Origin: Erythrobacter sp. EC-HK427
GTDB taxonomy: Bacteria > Pseudomonadota > Alphaproteobacteria > Sphingomonadales > Sphingomonadaceae
Length of the DNA stretch: 64,000 nucleotides
Direction: 5' to 3'
Assembly: GCF_902498745.1 (NCBI RefSeq)
Contig: NZ_LR701479.1
Coordinates: 2,495,059 to 2,559,058, forward strand
Each line of letters opens with the position of its first letter. Positions within the stretch are counted from its first letter, which is position 1. Shown here in pieces: positions 36,936 through 46,256 of this stretch. A model generated the notes under the pieces. That model worked only from the letters and a program-made list of their open reading frames with translations. It was not told where the DNA came from and did not search any database. Position numbers and translations under genes: made by a program.

Positions 36936-38042
36936 TTGGCCAAAGCCTCCACGTCCAAATCCGGCGGCTCCAAAACGCCGGCCCAATTGACGAAAACCAG
37001 CACATCTGCCGCCGGTGAAAACAGCTTCACGCTGAAATCTTTGCAGGAAGAGCTGGAGCAGCAGAAGCGCTTCAAGGCCAGCAAGGAACAGCTCCAGCAT
37101 TTCTACGAGCAGATGCTGCTGATCCGCCGGTTCGAGGAAAAGGCCGGCCAGCTTTACGGGCTCGGCCTGATCGGCGGGTTCTGCCACCTTTATATCGGTC
37201 AGGAAGCGGTCGCTATCGGCCTGCAATCCGCGCTCAATAGCGACGTTGACAGCGTCATCACCGGTTACCGCGATCATGGCCATATGCTGGCCTATGGGAT
37301 CGATCCCAATGTCATCATGGCCGAGCTGACGGGCCGCGCCGCCGGGATTTCCAAGGGCAAGGGCGGCTCGATGCATATGTTCAGCACCGAGCACAAATTC
37401 TACGGCGGCCACGGCATCGTCGGCGCGCAGGTATCGCTGGGCGGCGGGCTTGCCATGGCGCACCAGTATAATGAGGATGGCGGGCTGTGCCTCGCCTATT
37501 TCGGAGATGGCGCGGCGAACCAGGGCCAGGTCTACGAAACGATGAACATGGCAGCTTTGTGGAAGCTGCCCATCGTTTTCGTGGTGGAGAACAACCAGTA
37601 CGCCATGGGCACCGCGGTCAAGCGCTCCTCGGCTGAAACCGAGTTCTACCGCCGCGGTGCGGCCTTCCGCATTCCGGGCATGAAAGTGAACGGGATGGAC
37701 GTGCTCGAAGTGCGTCAGGCTGCCGAAATCGCCTTCAAGCACGTGCGCGACGGCAATGGCCCGGTGCTGATGGAGTGCGAAACCTACCGGTATCGCGGCC
37801 ACTCCATGTCCGATCCGGCGAAATACCGCACCCGCGAAGAGGTGCAGGACCAGCGTGAGAAGAACGATCCGATCGAACGGGTGAAGAAGGATTTGGCGGA
37901 GGCAGGCGTCAGCGAAGACGCGCTCAAGGATATCGACAAGGCTATCCGCACCACAGTGTCCGAAGCTGCCGATTTCGCCGAAACCAGCCCGGAGCCGGAG
38001 GCACACGAATTGTATACCGACGTTTTGGTCGAGGAGTATTGA
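36936..38042 (+). CDS. pdhA: pyruvate dehydrogenase E1 component, alpha subunit
   Basis: Decarboxylates pyruvate with thiamine diphosphate and hands the acetyl group to lipoyl-E2. Of 368 residues, the first 45 are a Ser/Thr/Lys-rich extension; then FYEQMLLIRRFEEKAGQLYG, the TPP site GDGAANQGQVYE...N near residue 190, and the phospho-loop YRYRGHSMSDPAKYRT near 285. The start is TTG at 36936 with AGGGG 7 bases before it. It is followed by pdhB after 3 bases. Confidence 0.96.
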   Translation: MAKASTSKSGGSKTPAQLTKTSTSAAGENSFTLKSLQEELEQQKRFKASKEQLQHFYEQMLLIRRFEEKAGQLYGLGLIGGFCHLYIGQEAVAIGLQSALNSDVDSVITGYRDHGHMLAYGIDPNVIMAELTGRAAGISKGKGGSMHMFSTEHKFYGGHGIVGAQVSLGGGLAMAHQYNEDGGLCLAYFGDGAANQGQVYETMNMAALWKLPIVFVVENNQYAMGTAVKRSSAETEFYRRGAAFRIPGMKVNGMDVLEVRQAAEIAFKHVRDGNGPVLMECETYRYRGHSMSDPAKYRTREEVQDQREKNDPIERVKKDLAEAGVSEDALKDIDKAIRTTVSEAADFAETSPEPEAHELYTDVLVEEY

Positions 38043-38045
38043 TCC

Positions 38046-39416
38046 ATGGCCATCGAACTCAAAATGCCCGCGCTTTCGCCCACAATGGAAGAAGGCACGC
38101 TGGCCAAATGGCTGGTGAAGGAAGGCGACACCGTCTCCGCCGGTGATGTGCTCGCCGAGATCGAAACCGACAAGGCAACGATGGAATTCGAGAGCATCGA
38201 CGAAGGCACGGTCGGGAGCATTCTGGTTGCCGAGGGCAGCGAGAATGTAAAGGTCGGCACCGTCATCGCCGTGCTGCTGGCCGAGGGCGAGGATGCCTCC
38301 GCTGCTCCCGCTACCGCGCCCGCTGCTGCTCCGGAAGCTGAACCGGCTCCGGCGGAAACTCCAGTTGCGGAGGCTGCCAAGCCCGAGGCGAAAGAACGGC
38401 CCGCCGATCCGGAAATCCCCGCTGGCACCAACATGGTCAAGCTGACCGTGCGCGAAGCCCTGCGCGATGGCATGGCCGAGGAGATGCGCCGCGATCCGCG
38501 CGTGTTCGTGATGGGCGAGGAAGTCGCCGAGTATCAGGGTGCCTACAAGGTGACGCAGGGCCTGCTCGACGAATTCGGCCCGAAGCGCGTGATCGATACG
38601 CCGATCACCGAATACGGATTTGCTGGCATCGGCACCGGCGCGGCGATGGGTGGTCTGCGTCCGATTGTTGAATTCATGACCTTCAACTTCGCCATGCAGG
38701 CGATTGACCACATCATCAATTCGGCAGCCAAGACGAACTATATGTCGGGCGGGCAAATGCGCTGTCCGGTGGTATTTCGCGGCCCCAATGGCGCGGCGAG
38801 CCGTGTGGGCGCGCAGCACAGCCAGAACTACGGCCCATGGTATGCCAGCGTCCCCGGCCTGATCGTGATCGCGCCCTATGACGCGCAGGATGCCAAGGGT
38901 CTGATGAAGGCCGCGATCCGCAGCGATGATCCGGTGGTATTCCTCGAAAACGAGCTGATCTACGGCCAGAGCTTCGAAGTCGCGCAGCTGGATGACCATG
39001 TCCTGCCCATCGGCAAGGCACGGATCATGCGCGAAGGATCGGACGTTACCATCGTCGCCTATTCGATTGCTGTCGGCATCGCGCTGGAAGCGGCGGAAGA
39101 GCTGGCGGGGCAGGGCATTGATGCCGAAGTCATCGATCTGCGCACCCTGCGTCCGCTCGACAAGGAAGCGGTGCTCACCTCGCTCGCCAAAACCAACCGC
39201 GTGGTGATCGCGGAAGAAGGCTGGCCGACCTGCTCGATTGCGTCGGAAATCGTGGCGATCTGCATGGAGGAAGGCTTCGACCATCTCGATGCTCCCGTCC
39301 TGCGCGTGTGCAATGAAGACGTGCCGCTGCCCTATGCCGCCAATCTCGAAAAGCTGGCGCTGATCGACAGGGCGCGTGTGGTCGCTGCGTGCAAGAAGGT
39401 CTGCTACGCCGACTGA
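38046..39416 (+). CDS. pdhB: pyruvate dehydrogenase E1 component, beta subunit, with lipoyl domain
   Basis: A protein of 456 residues. The N-terminal 80 are a biotinyl/lipoyl domain with the lipoylation Lys in [13 protein letters not shown] near residue 42; an Ala/Pro/Glu linker of about 50 follows; the rest is the E1-beta transketolase-like domain ([40 protein letters not shown]). A lipoyl domain on E1-beta is typical of alphaproteobacteria. The E2 gene usually found next is absent here. Confidence 0.96.
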   Translation: MAIELKMPALSPTMEEGTLAKWLVKEGDTVSAGDVLAEIETDKATMEFESIDEGTVGSILVAEGSENVKVGTVIAVLLAEGEDASAAPATAPAAAPEAEPAPAETPVAEAAKPEAKERPADPEIPAGTNMVKLTVREALRDGMAEEMRRDPRVFVMGEEVAEYQGAYKVTQGLLDEFGPKRVIDTPITEYGFAGIGTGAAMGGLRPIVEFMTFNFAMQAIDHIINSAAKTNYMSGGQMRCPVVFRGPNGAASRVGAQHSQNYGPWYASVPGLIVIAPYDAQDAKGLMKAAIRSDDPVVFLENELIYGQSFEVAQLDDHVLPIGKARIMREGSDVTIVAYSIAVGIALEAAEELAGQGIDAEVIDLRTLRPLDKEAVLTSLAKTNRVVIAEEGWPTCSIASEIVAICMEEGFDHLDAPVLRVCNEDVPLPYAANLEKLALIDRARVVAACKKVCYAD

Positions 39417-39437
39417 CACCTTAGACGGACAACAAAT

Positions 39438-39470
39438 GGGGCGCGAATGCTGGCCATTCGCGCCCCTTTT
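39438..39470 (+). terminator. intrinsic terminator of the pdhAB operon
   Basis: Perfect 12-base stem GGGGCGCGAATG/CATTCGCGCCCC with a 5-base loop, followed by TTTT. It lies 22 bases past the pdhB stop. Confidence 0.92.
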
Positions 39471-39492
39471 CGCGTCCAACCGTGAGGCAGCT

Positions 39493-40191
39493 CTAGTTAG
39501 GAGAAGCCAGCCCGGATTGCTGGTACGTATCGCACCGCGCCACGGGCGCCGGGTCTGACGGATCGACCTGATAGATCTGCGTCAAATCGCGGTCGGCGCG
39601 CACGGTGAAGCTGGCGATGGCGGTGACCTCGTGGCTGCCGAAGGACAGCGGATCACCCACAATCGGCTGATAGTCGTAGGAAATCTCCACAAACATCACG
39701 GCATCGTCTTCGAACGCGATCACCTCGAGTCCGGGCGGCCCCATGCCGACAATCCCGCCACCGCTCAGGCCGTCGCCTTCCACGCCATAGCTGCTGGTGG
39801 CCGCTTTCATGCCCATGCAGCGTTGCCAAGCGATATACTGCTGGCTGGTCGTGCCATCGACAACCTGCAGGCTGCTGAGGATCACGCGGCCATGCGAGTA
39901 AATGTCCACGCTGGCGGTGCTTTGCAGATGCGCGCCATAGAACAGATCGTTGATCTCGCTCTCGTAAATCTTGCGGTCTTCCAGCACCGAATCCTCGCCG
40001 ATGCGCGAGGCGTTGTCGGCGATCTGAATGGCAAGCTGCTCGATATGCATTTCCACCAAGGTGCGGTTGGCGGTTTCCAGCCCCAGCAGACCGACCCCGA
40101 GCATAAAGGGAAAGGCGAGCGCGAACTCGGTCATGGCGACGCCCGATTCCGAGCGCGCCAAGCGGTGCAGGGTGTGGCGGAAAGCGATCAT
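39493..40191 (-). CDS. TadE-like pseudopilin/envelope protein
   Basis: A protein of 232 residues. The short basic leader ends in SESG, followed by VAMTEFALAFPFMLGVGLLGLE, the TadE-type hydrophobic helix with the conserved Glu at +5. The remaining 190 or so residues are predicted outside the membrane, with WQRCMGM and late Cys residues. The ATG overlaps the stop of the upstream TadE-like gene by 4 bases. It is the last of six genes of the same kind. Minor pseudopilin or assembly roles are known for TadE/TadF; the specific role here is open. Confidence 0.82.
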   Translation of the reverse strand: MIAFRHTLHRLARSESGVAMTEFALAFPFMLGVGLLGLETANRTLVEMHIEQLAIQIADNASRIGEDSVLEDRKIYESEINDLFYGAHLQSTASVDIYSHGRVILSSLQVVDGTTSQQYIAWQRCMGMKAATSSYGVEGDGLSGGGIVGMGPPGLEVIAFEDDAVMFVEISYDYQPIVGDPLSFGSHEVTAIASFTVRADRDLTQIYQVDPSDPAPVARCDTYQQSGLASPN

Positions 40192-40781
40192 ATGGTGCAA
40201 TTCCCTGTCGCGTTGGATACGTCCTGGGTGTTGTATGGCTGGTTGCGCAGCACGGTGGCGGCGCGCAGGTAGACTTGGTCTTCAAACCCGATCAGCGAGG
40301 CGAGGGGGAATTTGCGTTCATAGGTCACTTCGACAGTGTAGAGCACCGTATCGCGCGCACCGCTGGTGGCGTCGAGCGCGCGGTCCTGATCCCAAATGCC
40401 GTTGCTGTTGATGTCCTCGAACGGCTCGTTATTGTTGCAGGTGCCATCGCCATTGGTGTCGGTGAACTCTTCCGCTTGGCCAACATCGGCGTAGTTGGTG
40501 TAGGCGGCACGGGTGAACACCAGCTGCGCACTCGGCAACACGCTGTGCACCGCGCTGGTCACCTGAGCGTCGCGCCCGCCGGGCGAATTGGCATATTGTT
40601 CCACGGTGGAATCGCGCGCGGCCCGTTGCACCGCGCCCTCCAGCACCGATTTCATGTAGAAATTGAGCGCGAAGTCGAACACGCCCATGATCGTTACGAT
40701 CAGCACCGGCGCGATCAGCGCGAATTCGACGAGGGTTACCCCGCGCTCGTCCCCATGCAGGTTTTTGATCCGCGCAAACAT
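40188..40781 (-). CDS. TadE-like protein with calcium-type loops
   Basis: A protein of 197 residues. The leader ends DERG, then VTLVEFALIAPVLIVTIMGVF forms the pseudopilin-like helix with the conserved Glu. In the outer part, residues 108-119 (DTNGDGTCNNNE) match the DxNxDG...E calcium loop exactly, and 123-133 (DINSNGIWDQD) is a second Asp/Asn loop of EF-hand-like or thrombospondin-type-3 style. The ATG overlaps the preceding stop by one base. Calcium binding would act outside the cytoplasm. Confidence 0.83.
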   Translation of the reverse strand: MFARIKNLHGDERGVTLVEFALIAPVLIVTIMGVFDFALNFYMKSVLEGAVQRAARDSTVEQYANSPGGRDAQVTSAVHSVLPSAQLVFTRAAYTNYADVGQAEEFTDTNGDGTCNNNEPFEDINSNGIWDQDRALDATSGARDTVLYTVEVTYERKFPLASLIGFEDQVYLRAATVLRNQPYNTQDVSNATGNCTI

Positions 40782-42709
40782 CACCGGGCAACCCGCAATT
40801 CGCTCATGGCACCGGCGATTTCCTGGAAGGCATCGCTCAGCTCGCTGGCATTGGATGCCTGGAACGACCGGCCGGGGCCGGCGCATTCTTCCATGATCGG
40901 GTTGAGCGTCGTGCCGAAGGCAATCACCCACACCACGATATCGCGGTTCTTCACCTGCTCGCAAGCGACACCGAAGCGCGCCTCGATATTGGCCGCCAGC
41001 GTCTCGCTCCCGCCGGGCAACCAGCGGCGCTGGTCAAGCCCGTCGACACCGTAGGCGCCGTATGCAAGATCGTAGGGCTCGGTCTGGCCGTCGGTCAGCC
41101 AGATCAAATGGCGGCTCATCTGCATGGATGCCGTATCGGCATTATCGCTGGCGAAGAGGCCGGTGGGCGAAAGCAGGCGGCCACCCCAGATCATGCCGAT
41201 ATCGTGATAGGTCGCGCTGTCGGGCACGAGTGTATCGAGATAGGCGTCGAGCTCTGTGCCGGTCATCTCCTGCAATTTCTGCGCCGGGGCAGGACAATTG
41301 GAGAACCACCAATTGCCGCTATCGACATATTCGTCCGCTGTGGTGACGTTGCTGGTGGTGAAGCTGCCGGTGCCATCATGCATCATCGAGCGGACATAAA
41401 TGTCGTTGCGATAGCGCGGACGCCACTGCGTTGCGGGATTGCCGGCGGTCGGCACCAGATCAATGTCCAGATCGAGCGCGCGGGTGAAGTCGACATTGTC
41501 GTAGTCGGTAATCACATAGGTGTCGCGCTCTTCGATGCAGCCCTCGGTTTCGGTGCGCCAGTTGGATACATCGCGTGCAATCGGGCGGTATTGCCACACC
41601 GGGCGCTCGAGCGAGGGGAGGACGGTGATCGAATCAAAGTTCTCGACATAGTTCGTGTCGGTGTACGACCAAACCCGGCAGGTATCTCCGTCGCGCTGCG
41701 TCCAGTATTCCGTGCCATTGGCAGTCGCCACGCCATCTTTCGTTGTAATGACAGCTGGAGGTGACGCCTGGAGGGACAATGTCGCGCTGGAATCGTCGAT
41801 CACGTAATCATAGATTCGGGTGTTTGCAGGCTGCGTGCCTTCGCAGCGGTAATATCCAGCCTCGTCACCGACCGGCGGATACCATGTCGCAGCATAGCTA
41901 CTCACCTCCACGTTGGGAGAGCGAGTGCCGGAGACATACATATAATTGGTGAAGTAGGTGTACGAAAGCCCAACCGCCGGAAGCAGCACGCCGGTGTCAC
42001 GACGGCTCTGGTAGGTCCAATTGTCCACCACCCAATCGTCTTCCAGCAAGTGGCCGACATTGACGTTGGAGGCATAGGGCACAAAGCCATAGCGGATCCG
42101 GGTTTCCGGAGCCTTCGATGCCTCGATCTGGTCGTAGAAGCTGCGGATCACTTCGCGCACCGAGTCAATGCGGGAGAGCGAGTCGCCTGCATTGGTGTGG
42201 CGCATCGAACCGGTGGTATCGATCACCATCATAATATCGAGATTGCTGAAGCTCTGGATCGAACCGCAGGTGACCGAGACGGGCAGCGTGTTGAAATTGA
42301 ACAGAGCCATCAACGTGGTCGGCACATCAACGCTGGCCGTGCCGGTGACCGAATAGTCGTTCTCCAGCGCCATGTTGAACTGGCGGTTCTCGGTGCCGTA
42401 TGCGCCGTCCTGGAAATTCAGGTTGAAGAAACGATTGCCGGTTTCCACCACGTCGGAGGGAACCACACCATCGACGGCAACCCGCGTGCCCAAACGCTTG
42501 CGCGCCGCCAGCGTCGCCGCGTCGCAGGCCTGCTGCAAGCGGCTCTGCGCCAGATAGCCGCGGCCCATATCCACCCCGCCGCCGATCAGCGCCAGCATCG
42601 GGAATAGCGCAAAGGCGAGGATAGCAATGACGTTGCCCGACGTATCCTTGGCAAGATGCGTCAGCCAACCGGTGCGGGGCGCGGGCGAGAGAGATGTCTT
42701 CTGGCTCAT
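40781..42709 (-). CDS. TadG-family protein with von Willebrand A domain
   Basis: A protein of 642 residues. A cytoplasmic leader of about 23 residues precedes a TadG-type helix (GNVIAILAFALFPMLALIGGGVDMGRG) and the AALAARKR-like segment. A VWA domain starts near residue 157 with the MIDAS motif DTTGS (164-168); it is interrupted by a large insert of about 300 residues rich in Tyr, Thr and Asp, and resumes in HLIWLTDGQTEPYD. It ends with a fold-completing helix near VWVIAFGTTLNP. Members are envelope proteins near Tad pili. The ATG at 42709 follows a possible CtrA-type TTAACCAT word. Confidence 0.85.
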   Translation of the reverse strand: MSQKTSLSPAPRTGWLTHLAKDTSGNVIAILAFALFPMLALIGGGVDMGRGYLAQSRLQQACDAATLAARKRLGTRVAVDGVVPSDVVETGNRFFNLNFQDGAYGTENRQFNMALENDYSVTGTASVDVPTTLMALFNFNTLPVSVTCGSIQSFSNLDIMMVIDTTGSMRHTNAGDSLSRIDSVREVIRSFYDQIEASKAPETRIRYGFVPYASNVNVGHLLEDDWVVDNWTYQSRRDTGVLLPAVGLSYTYFTNYMYVSGTRSPNVEVSSYAATWYPPVGDEAGYYRCEGTQPANTRIYDYVIDDSSATLSLQASPPAVITTKDGVATANGTEYWTQRDGDTCRVWSYTDTNYVENFDSITVLPSLERPVWQYRPIARDVSNWRTETEGCIEERDTYVITDYDNVDFTRALDLDIDLVPTAGNPATQWRPRYRNDIYVRSMMHDGTGSFTTSNVTTADEYVDSGNWWFSNCPAPAQKLQEMTGTELDAYLDTLVPDSATYHDIGMIWGGRLLSPTGLFASDNADTASMQMSRHLIWLTDGQTEPYDLAYGAYGVDGLDQRRWLPGGSETLAANIEARFGVACEQVKNRDIVVWVIAFGTTLNPIMEECAGPGRSFQASNASELSDAFQEIAGAMSELRVAR

Positions 42710-42800
42710 ACGACACGCGTTACGCGCAAAGCCTGAGAGTTCTCTCAATCGAAATGGTTAATTTCTTTATGATTTTCCGCAGGAAGACCAGGCCGCAGCC

Positions 42801-43238
42801 TTATTCGTCAATAACGAAAACGGGCCGCGCGTAAGTCAGCGTGGGGGCGGTGATATTGACAATGTCCAGCACACCATCGGGCGTGTAGGTGACCGTGATC
42901 GTATATTCGTCTGCACCTTCGACCCGCGAGGTCACCGGATCGACAGTAACCTGCAAGCGGCTGGCGGTGAGCATATAGGGCGCGCCTGAACCCTCGGCCA
43001 ATGCCCAGGTCTCGATATCGGTATCGGTGATTTCATTGCCGGTCTGGTATTGCACCATAGCATAGCGCGCGGCGTCTGCCGAAAGGCTGCGCATCGCATT
43101 GTAGCTCTGGTAGCCCAGGCCGACCTGCAACACCCCGAGAATGAGCAGCAGCAGGATGGGGCCGAGAAACGCAAATTCAATCGCGGCGGCGCCGTTCTCG
43201 TTCCGGCGAATGCGGTGAAGAAGGAAGCGCATGGTCAT
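42801..43238 (-). CDS. TadE-like pseudopilin protein
   Basis: A protein of 145 residues. The Arg-rich leader ends ENGA, then AAIEFAFLGPILLLLILGVLQ is the pseudopilin-type helix with the conserved Glu. The extracellular part of about 100 residues is rich in Thr and Val and has no Cys. The ATG overlaps the stop of the upstream TadE-like gene by 4 bases, indicating one transcript. Confidence 0.83.
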   Translation of the reverse strand: MTMRFLLHRIRRNENGAAAIEFAFLGPILLLLILGVLQVGLGYQSYNAMRSLSADAARYAMVQYQTGNEITDTDIETWALAEGSGAPYMLTASRLQVTVDPVTSRVEGADEYTITVTYTPDGVLDIVNITAPTLTYARPVFVIDE

Positions 43239-43729
43239 CCGATCTGCGTCGTCCGGTTGACGTTGTAGTCAAAGCCGGAGCCGATGCCCCATTTCGTCCA
43301 AACCGGATCATAGCGGTCGCTAAGCTGGATCTGGATAAAGGTCGACACGACATCGTCGTCCTCGCAATCCTCGGTCGGGTCGGTGGTGTATTCGTGATAC
43401 GTGCCGCAGCGGAAGACCTGGGTGATCGTGACGTCGTCCGCTTCCAACCCGGTGGAGGCGACCATGATTTCCTCAATCGTCTCCGGATCTGCGTCCGTCG
43501 CCGCGCGGGCGATGGAAGCGGCTTCGGCGGCAGCGCTCTGCAATTCGCTTTGCCGCGCGACCATCGAGCTTACTTCGAAACTGCCCAGCGCCAAAATCAG
43601 CAGCACGGGAATGATGAAGGCCATTTCCACGGAGATGGCCCCGCGCTCGTCCTGCCAAAGCCGCCGGAACACGCGGCGTGATCCGCAGCAAGCTGGACGA
43701 TCCGGAAAGGGATAAGCAGAACGTGTCAT
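43235..43729 (-). CDS. TadE-like pseudopilin protein
   Basis: A protein of 164 residues from the ATG at 43729 (an in-frame ATG at 43750 is possible). The leader contains RLWQDERG, then AISVEMAFIIPVLLILALGSFE, the TadE helix with Glu at +5 and Met in the next position. The outer domain has Cys residues in VFRCGTYHEY and TEDCEDDD that may pair. It is coupled to the following gene by a 4-base overlap. Confidence 0.83.
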   Translation of the reverse strand: MTRSAYPFPDRPACCGSRRVFRRLWQDERGAISVEMAFIIPVLLILALGSFEVSSMVARQSELQSAAAEAASIARAATDADPETIEEIMVASTGLEADDVTITQVFRCGTYHEYTTDPTEDCEDDDVVSTFIQIQLSDRYDPVWTKWGIGSGFDYNVNRTTQIG

Positions 43730-43783
43730 ATGACGGCTTTCTATCCCCATTAGGGTTTCAAATGCCTTAAGTCCGGCTTTCCG

Positions 43784-45415
43784 TTACACAACAAGCCGGA
43801 TGGCGTTGGAATTCGTCGTCACCACAGCAGTGTGCGTTTGCCCGGGCGGGCAGAGGTTGCCGAGCGTAAAGTTGCCGCTGAAGGTGATCGTCGCCGCCGC
43901 GATGGTAAGGCAGCGTGAGGAAACACCGGCATTACCCGTCCATTCCAGCGGGCTGGCGGGCAGGTAAATGATGCCGCCAAGCAGCAGGTCAGCCGTGCCG
44001 TTCACCTTGTTGCGATCATTGCCGGGGGAATTGGGATCTTCGAAAATCAGCATCCCTTCCAGAACGGCCGCATCTTCCGCGTTAACGCCTGCGGCAATCA
44101 GTTCGGTCTGCGTCATGGCAAGCAAATCGACTTCGGCACCGCCATTGATCTTGATCCCCGCGCCGTTCTTCAGCACGAACATCACGCCGTGTCCGGTGAT
44201 GCTGTTCTGCGCATTGATCTCGAACAATCCGCCGTCGATGACGTAGACGCCCGAGGCGAGCGTCACGTTGCACCTGATATCAAAACCCTGATAGGTGCCC
44301 GGTTGCAGCCACCCGACCGTCGAAGTCGTCGTCCCGCCGCCATTATTATCGACCGAATTGGTGACCACGTAATTGTCCACCGTAACGGTGTCGGTGCGAT
44401 CCCAATATGCATTGCGGCCGCTGCCTCGCCGTGTTTCGGTGCCGGAAATCGTGTTTACCGTCTCCTCGCGGTTCCACCCGGCCTGGGTTTCCTGAAGAGT
44501 TTCTTGGCGCGTCGCGCTTTCGCCAACCTGCGTGCTGGTGCGCATCGTCATCGACGAGCGGTTATCACCGCGATAATACCGGGAGTAGGTTGTCCGGGTA
44601 ACCGTGTAGCTGTTGGTGTAGGAGGCATCCGGCGTTTCATCATTATAGTCTTCGCAGGGCGCTGCACGCGGGGTCGGGTTGTCCGGCGGAACCAGGTCTG
44701 CGTACGGGTTGACCAATCCACTCACATTCTCGGTAATCGGCGTATCGTCGAGCGCATCGAGTCCGTCATCGACGCCGCCGCCAGACAAAATCCAGCCCAG
44801 CGTGTAGGAGCTGTTGAGATTATCATCATTGCCGCCGCCATTCAGCACGATCGAGGTTGACGAGATCGACAGAGCCGTGACCCCGCAACCCGACTGGATA
44901 TTGGTGTTGCCGCTGAGGGTAATGGCGACGTCCGCATCCTCGTCCACCGCGATAATGCAGCTGGTCTGCGGATCATTGCCACCTTCCCACGTGGCCCAAG
45001 CCGTGGCTGTTACAGAAGCGGGCGTGGACAGGAAGATGCCGGTAAACGGCAAGGTTTTGGAGACGCTGGCGGTGACCGAAATAGCGTTGTCGGTTCCGCC
45101 ATTGTAATCCTCAAGACCAATCAAAGGTTCGCTCGTCCTGCCGTCGATAACCGCTTCGTTCTCGGCGAACTCCTGCCCTGCGCGGATGACATAATCCTCG
45201 CGCATGTCTTCGTTGCTGTAGGCATAGGCGCCGGCAATAGCGGCCTGATCCACGGCATACTGCACTTCGCGCTTCCAGACATACCACTGCGAAACATCCA
45301 CCGCGAGACCGGCGCCGCCCACCAGCACTGGCATACCAAGGGCGACAAGGCCCATGGCACTGCCGCTGTTGCAGCTGCGCAAGCGATCGAAAAACCCAGC
45401 TTTGTTAACGCCCAT
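43784..45415 (-). CDS. TadG-like envelope protein
   Basis: A protein of 543 residues. A short leader is followed by the helix SAMGLVALGMPVLVGGAGLAVDVSQWYVW and AVDQAAIAGAYAYSNED, the N-terminal pattern of TadG proteins. The remainder is secreted, beta-rich and low in Lys; a central stretch at about 280-365 is dominated by Thr, Arg, Ser and Tyr and looks repetitive, and the last 170 resemble a beta-helix (VYVIDGGLFEINAQNSITGHGVMF). No VWA motif is present. It is the first gene of the cluster and would be its founder transcript. Confidence 0.78.
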   Translation of the reverse strand: MGVNKAGFFDRLRSCNSGSAMGLVALGMPVLVGGAGLAVDVSQWYVWKREVQYAVDQAAIAGAYAYSNEDMREDYVIRAGQEFAENEAVIDGRTSEPLIGLEDYNGGTDNAISVTASVSKTLPFTGIFLSTPASVTATAWATWEGGNDPQTSCIIAVDEDADVAITLSGNTNIQSGCGVTALSISSTSIVLNGGGNDDNLNSSYTLGWILSGGGVDDGLDALDDTPITENVSGLVNPYADLVPPDNPTPRAAPCEDYNDETPDASYTNSYTVTRTTYSRYYRGDNRSSMTMRTSTQVGESATRQETLQETQAGWNREETVNTISGTETRRGSGRNAYWDRTDTVTVDNYVVTNSVDNNGGGTTTSTVGWLQPGTYQGFDIRCNVTLASGVYVIDGGLFEINAQNSITGHGVMFVLKNGAGIKINGGAEVDLLAMTQTELIAAGVNAEDAAVLEGMLIFEDPNSPGNDRNKVNGTADLLLGGIIYLPASPLEWTGNAGVSSRCLTIAAATITFSGNFTLGNLCPPGQTHTAVVTTNSNAIRLVV

Positions 45416-45570
45416 GGCGGACTTCTCCGTAATTATTATCGCACGTCACTTCGCGGACCAATGCAGGGAAATAGGCCAGAAAAGGTAACCGGCTCGCAAA
45501 CGGCTAGGGTTAACGGGCCGGAGAGACTCTTTGCTTGAATTTCCGGCGCAGCCGTGGTGCGCGCCTTTAT

Positions 45571-46227
45571 GTGACCGATCCGCTTACCGAATCATTGCCG
45601 CTGCCCCAGCGCCTTGCCCTGAGCTACGCCCCGCGCGCATCGCGTGCCGCGATCCTCGGCCTGATGGTGCTCGACCAGCGATTGGCGGGTGTAGTGGCGA
45701 TGGGGGGCGAGGCGATGATCGCGCAGATCAAGCTGGCATGGTGGCGCGACCGGCTGACCGAGCCGCGCGAGAACTGGCCTACGGGCGAACCGCTGCTCGA
45801 TCATTTCCGCGCACTCGCCATGGATCCGGCGCACCTCGTGCCGCTGGTGGATGGCTTTGAAGCGCTGCTGGCGGAGGATTTCGGCGAGGCCGAGCTGGTA
45901 AGCTATCTGCGCGGCAAGTCCCTTGGTTGGGCTGGTGTCACCAATGCAGGCGGCCACGGCGGCGACTCCGCGCCCATCGAGCAAACGGCGCGTGAGCTGG
46001 CCCTGTTCGATCTCGACGGCAGGCTGACCGCCGACTGCGAAACCGCGCTGGTGGCAGATGCCACGGCAAAGGAGCCATGGATGCCCGCCCGGCTACCGAA
46101 GGCATTGCGCCCCCTCGCGGTGCTGCACGCGCTCGCCAAACGCGCGCGCCATCGCGGGCAGGCCGAATTGCTCGAAGGGCCGGCGGCAATGGCGTTTACA
46201 ATGCGGGTTGGCTTGTTCGGCAGGTAG
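45571..46227 (+). CDS. squalene/phytoene synthase family protein
   Basis: A protein of 218 residues from GTG 45571 (an upstream TTG at 45535 is possible). It has the all-helical isoprenoid-synthase pattern, with LSYAPRASRAAILGLMVLDQRLAG, an IAQIKLAWWRDRL helix, and the late LHALAKRARHRG. The Asp-rich catalytic motifs of true phytoene synthases are not evident, placing it nearer the NDUFAF6-like group linked to complex I assembly; that is inference. It diverges from the TadG-like gene. Confidence 0.75.
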   Translation: MTDPLTESLPLPQRLALSYAPRASRAAILGLMVLDQRLAGVVAMGGEAMIAQIKLAWWRDRLTEPRENWPTGEPLLDHFRALAMDPAHLVPLVDGFEALLAEDFGEAELVSYLRGKSLGWAGVTNAGGHGGDSAPIEQTARELALFDLDGRLTADCETALVADATAKEPWMPARLPKALRPLAVLHALAKRARHRGQAELLEGPAAMAFTMRVGLFGR

Positions 46228-46256
46228 GTTAAGCTGCTGATTAAAGGAGACTCGGC

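Noticed and set aside
36861..39479. 872-codon open frame on the minus strand opposite pdhA and pdhB
   Set aside because: It spans two clear genes in antisense and has biased composition; no homology recognised.
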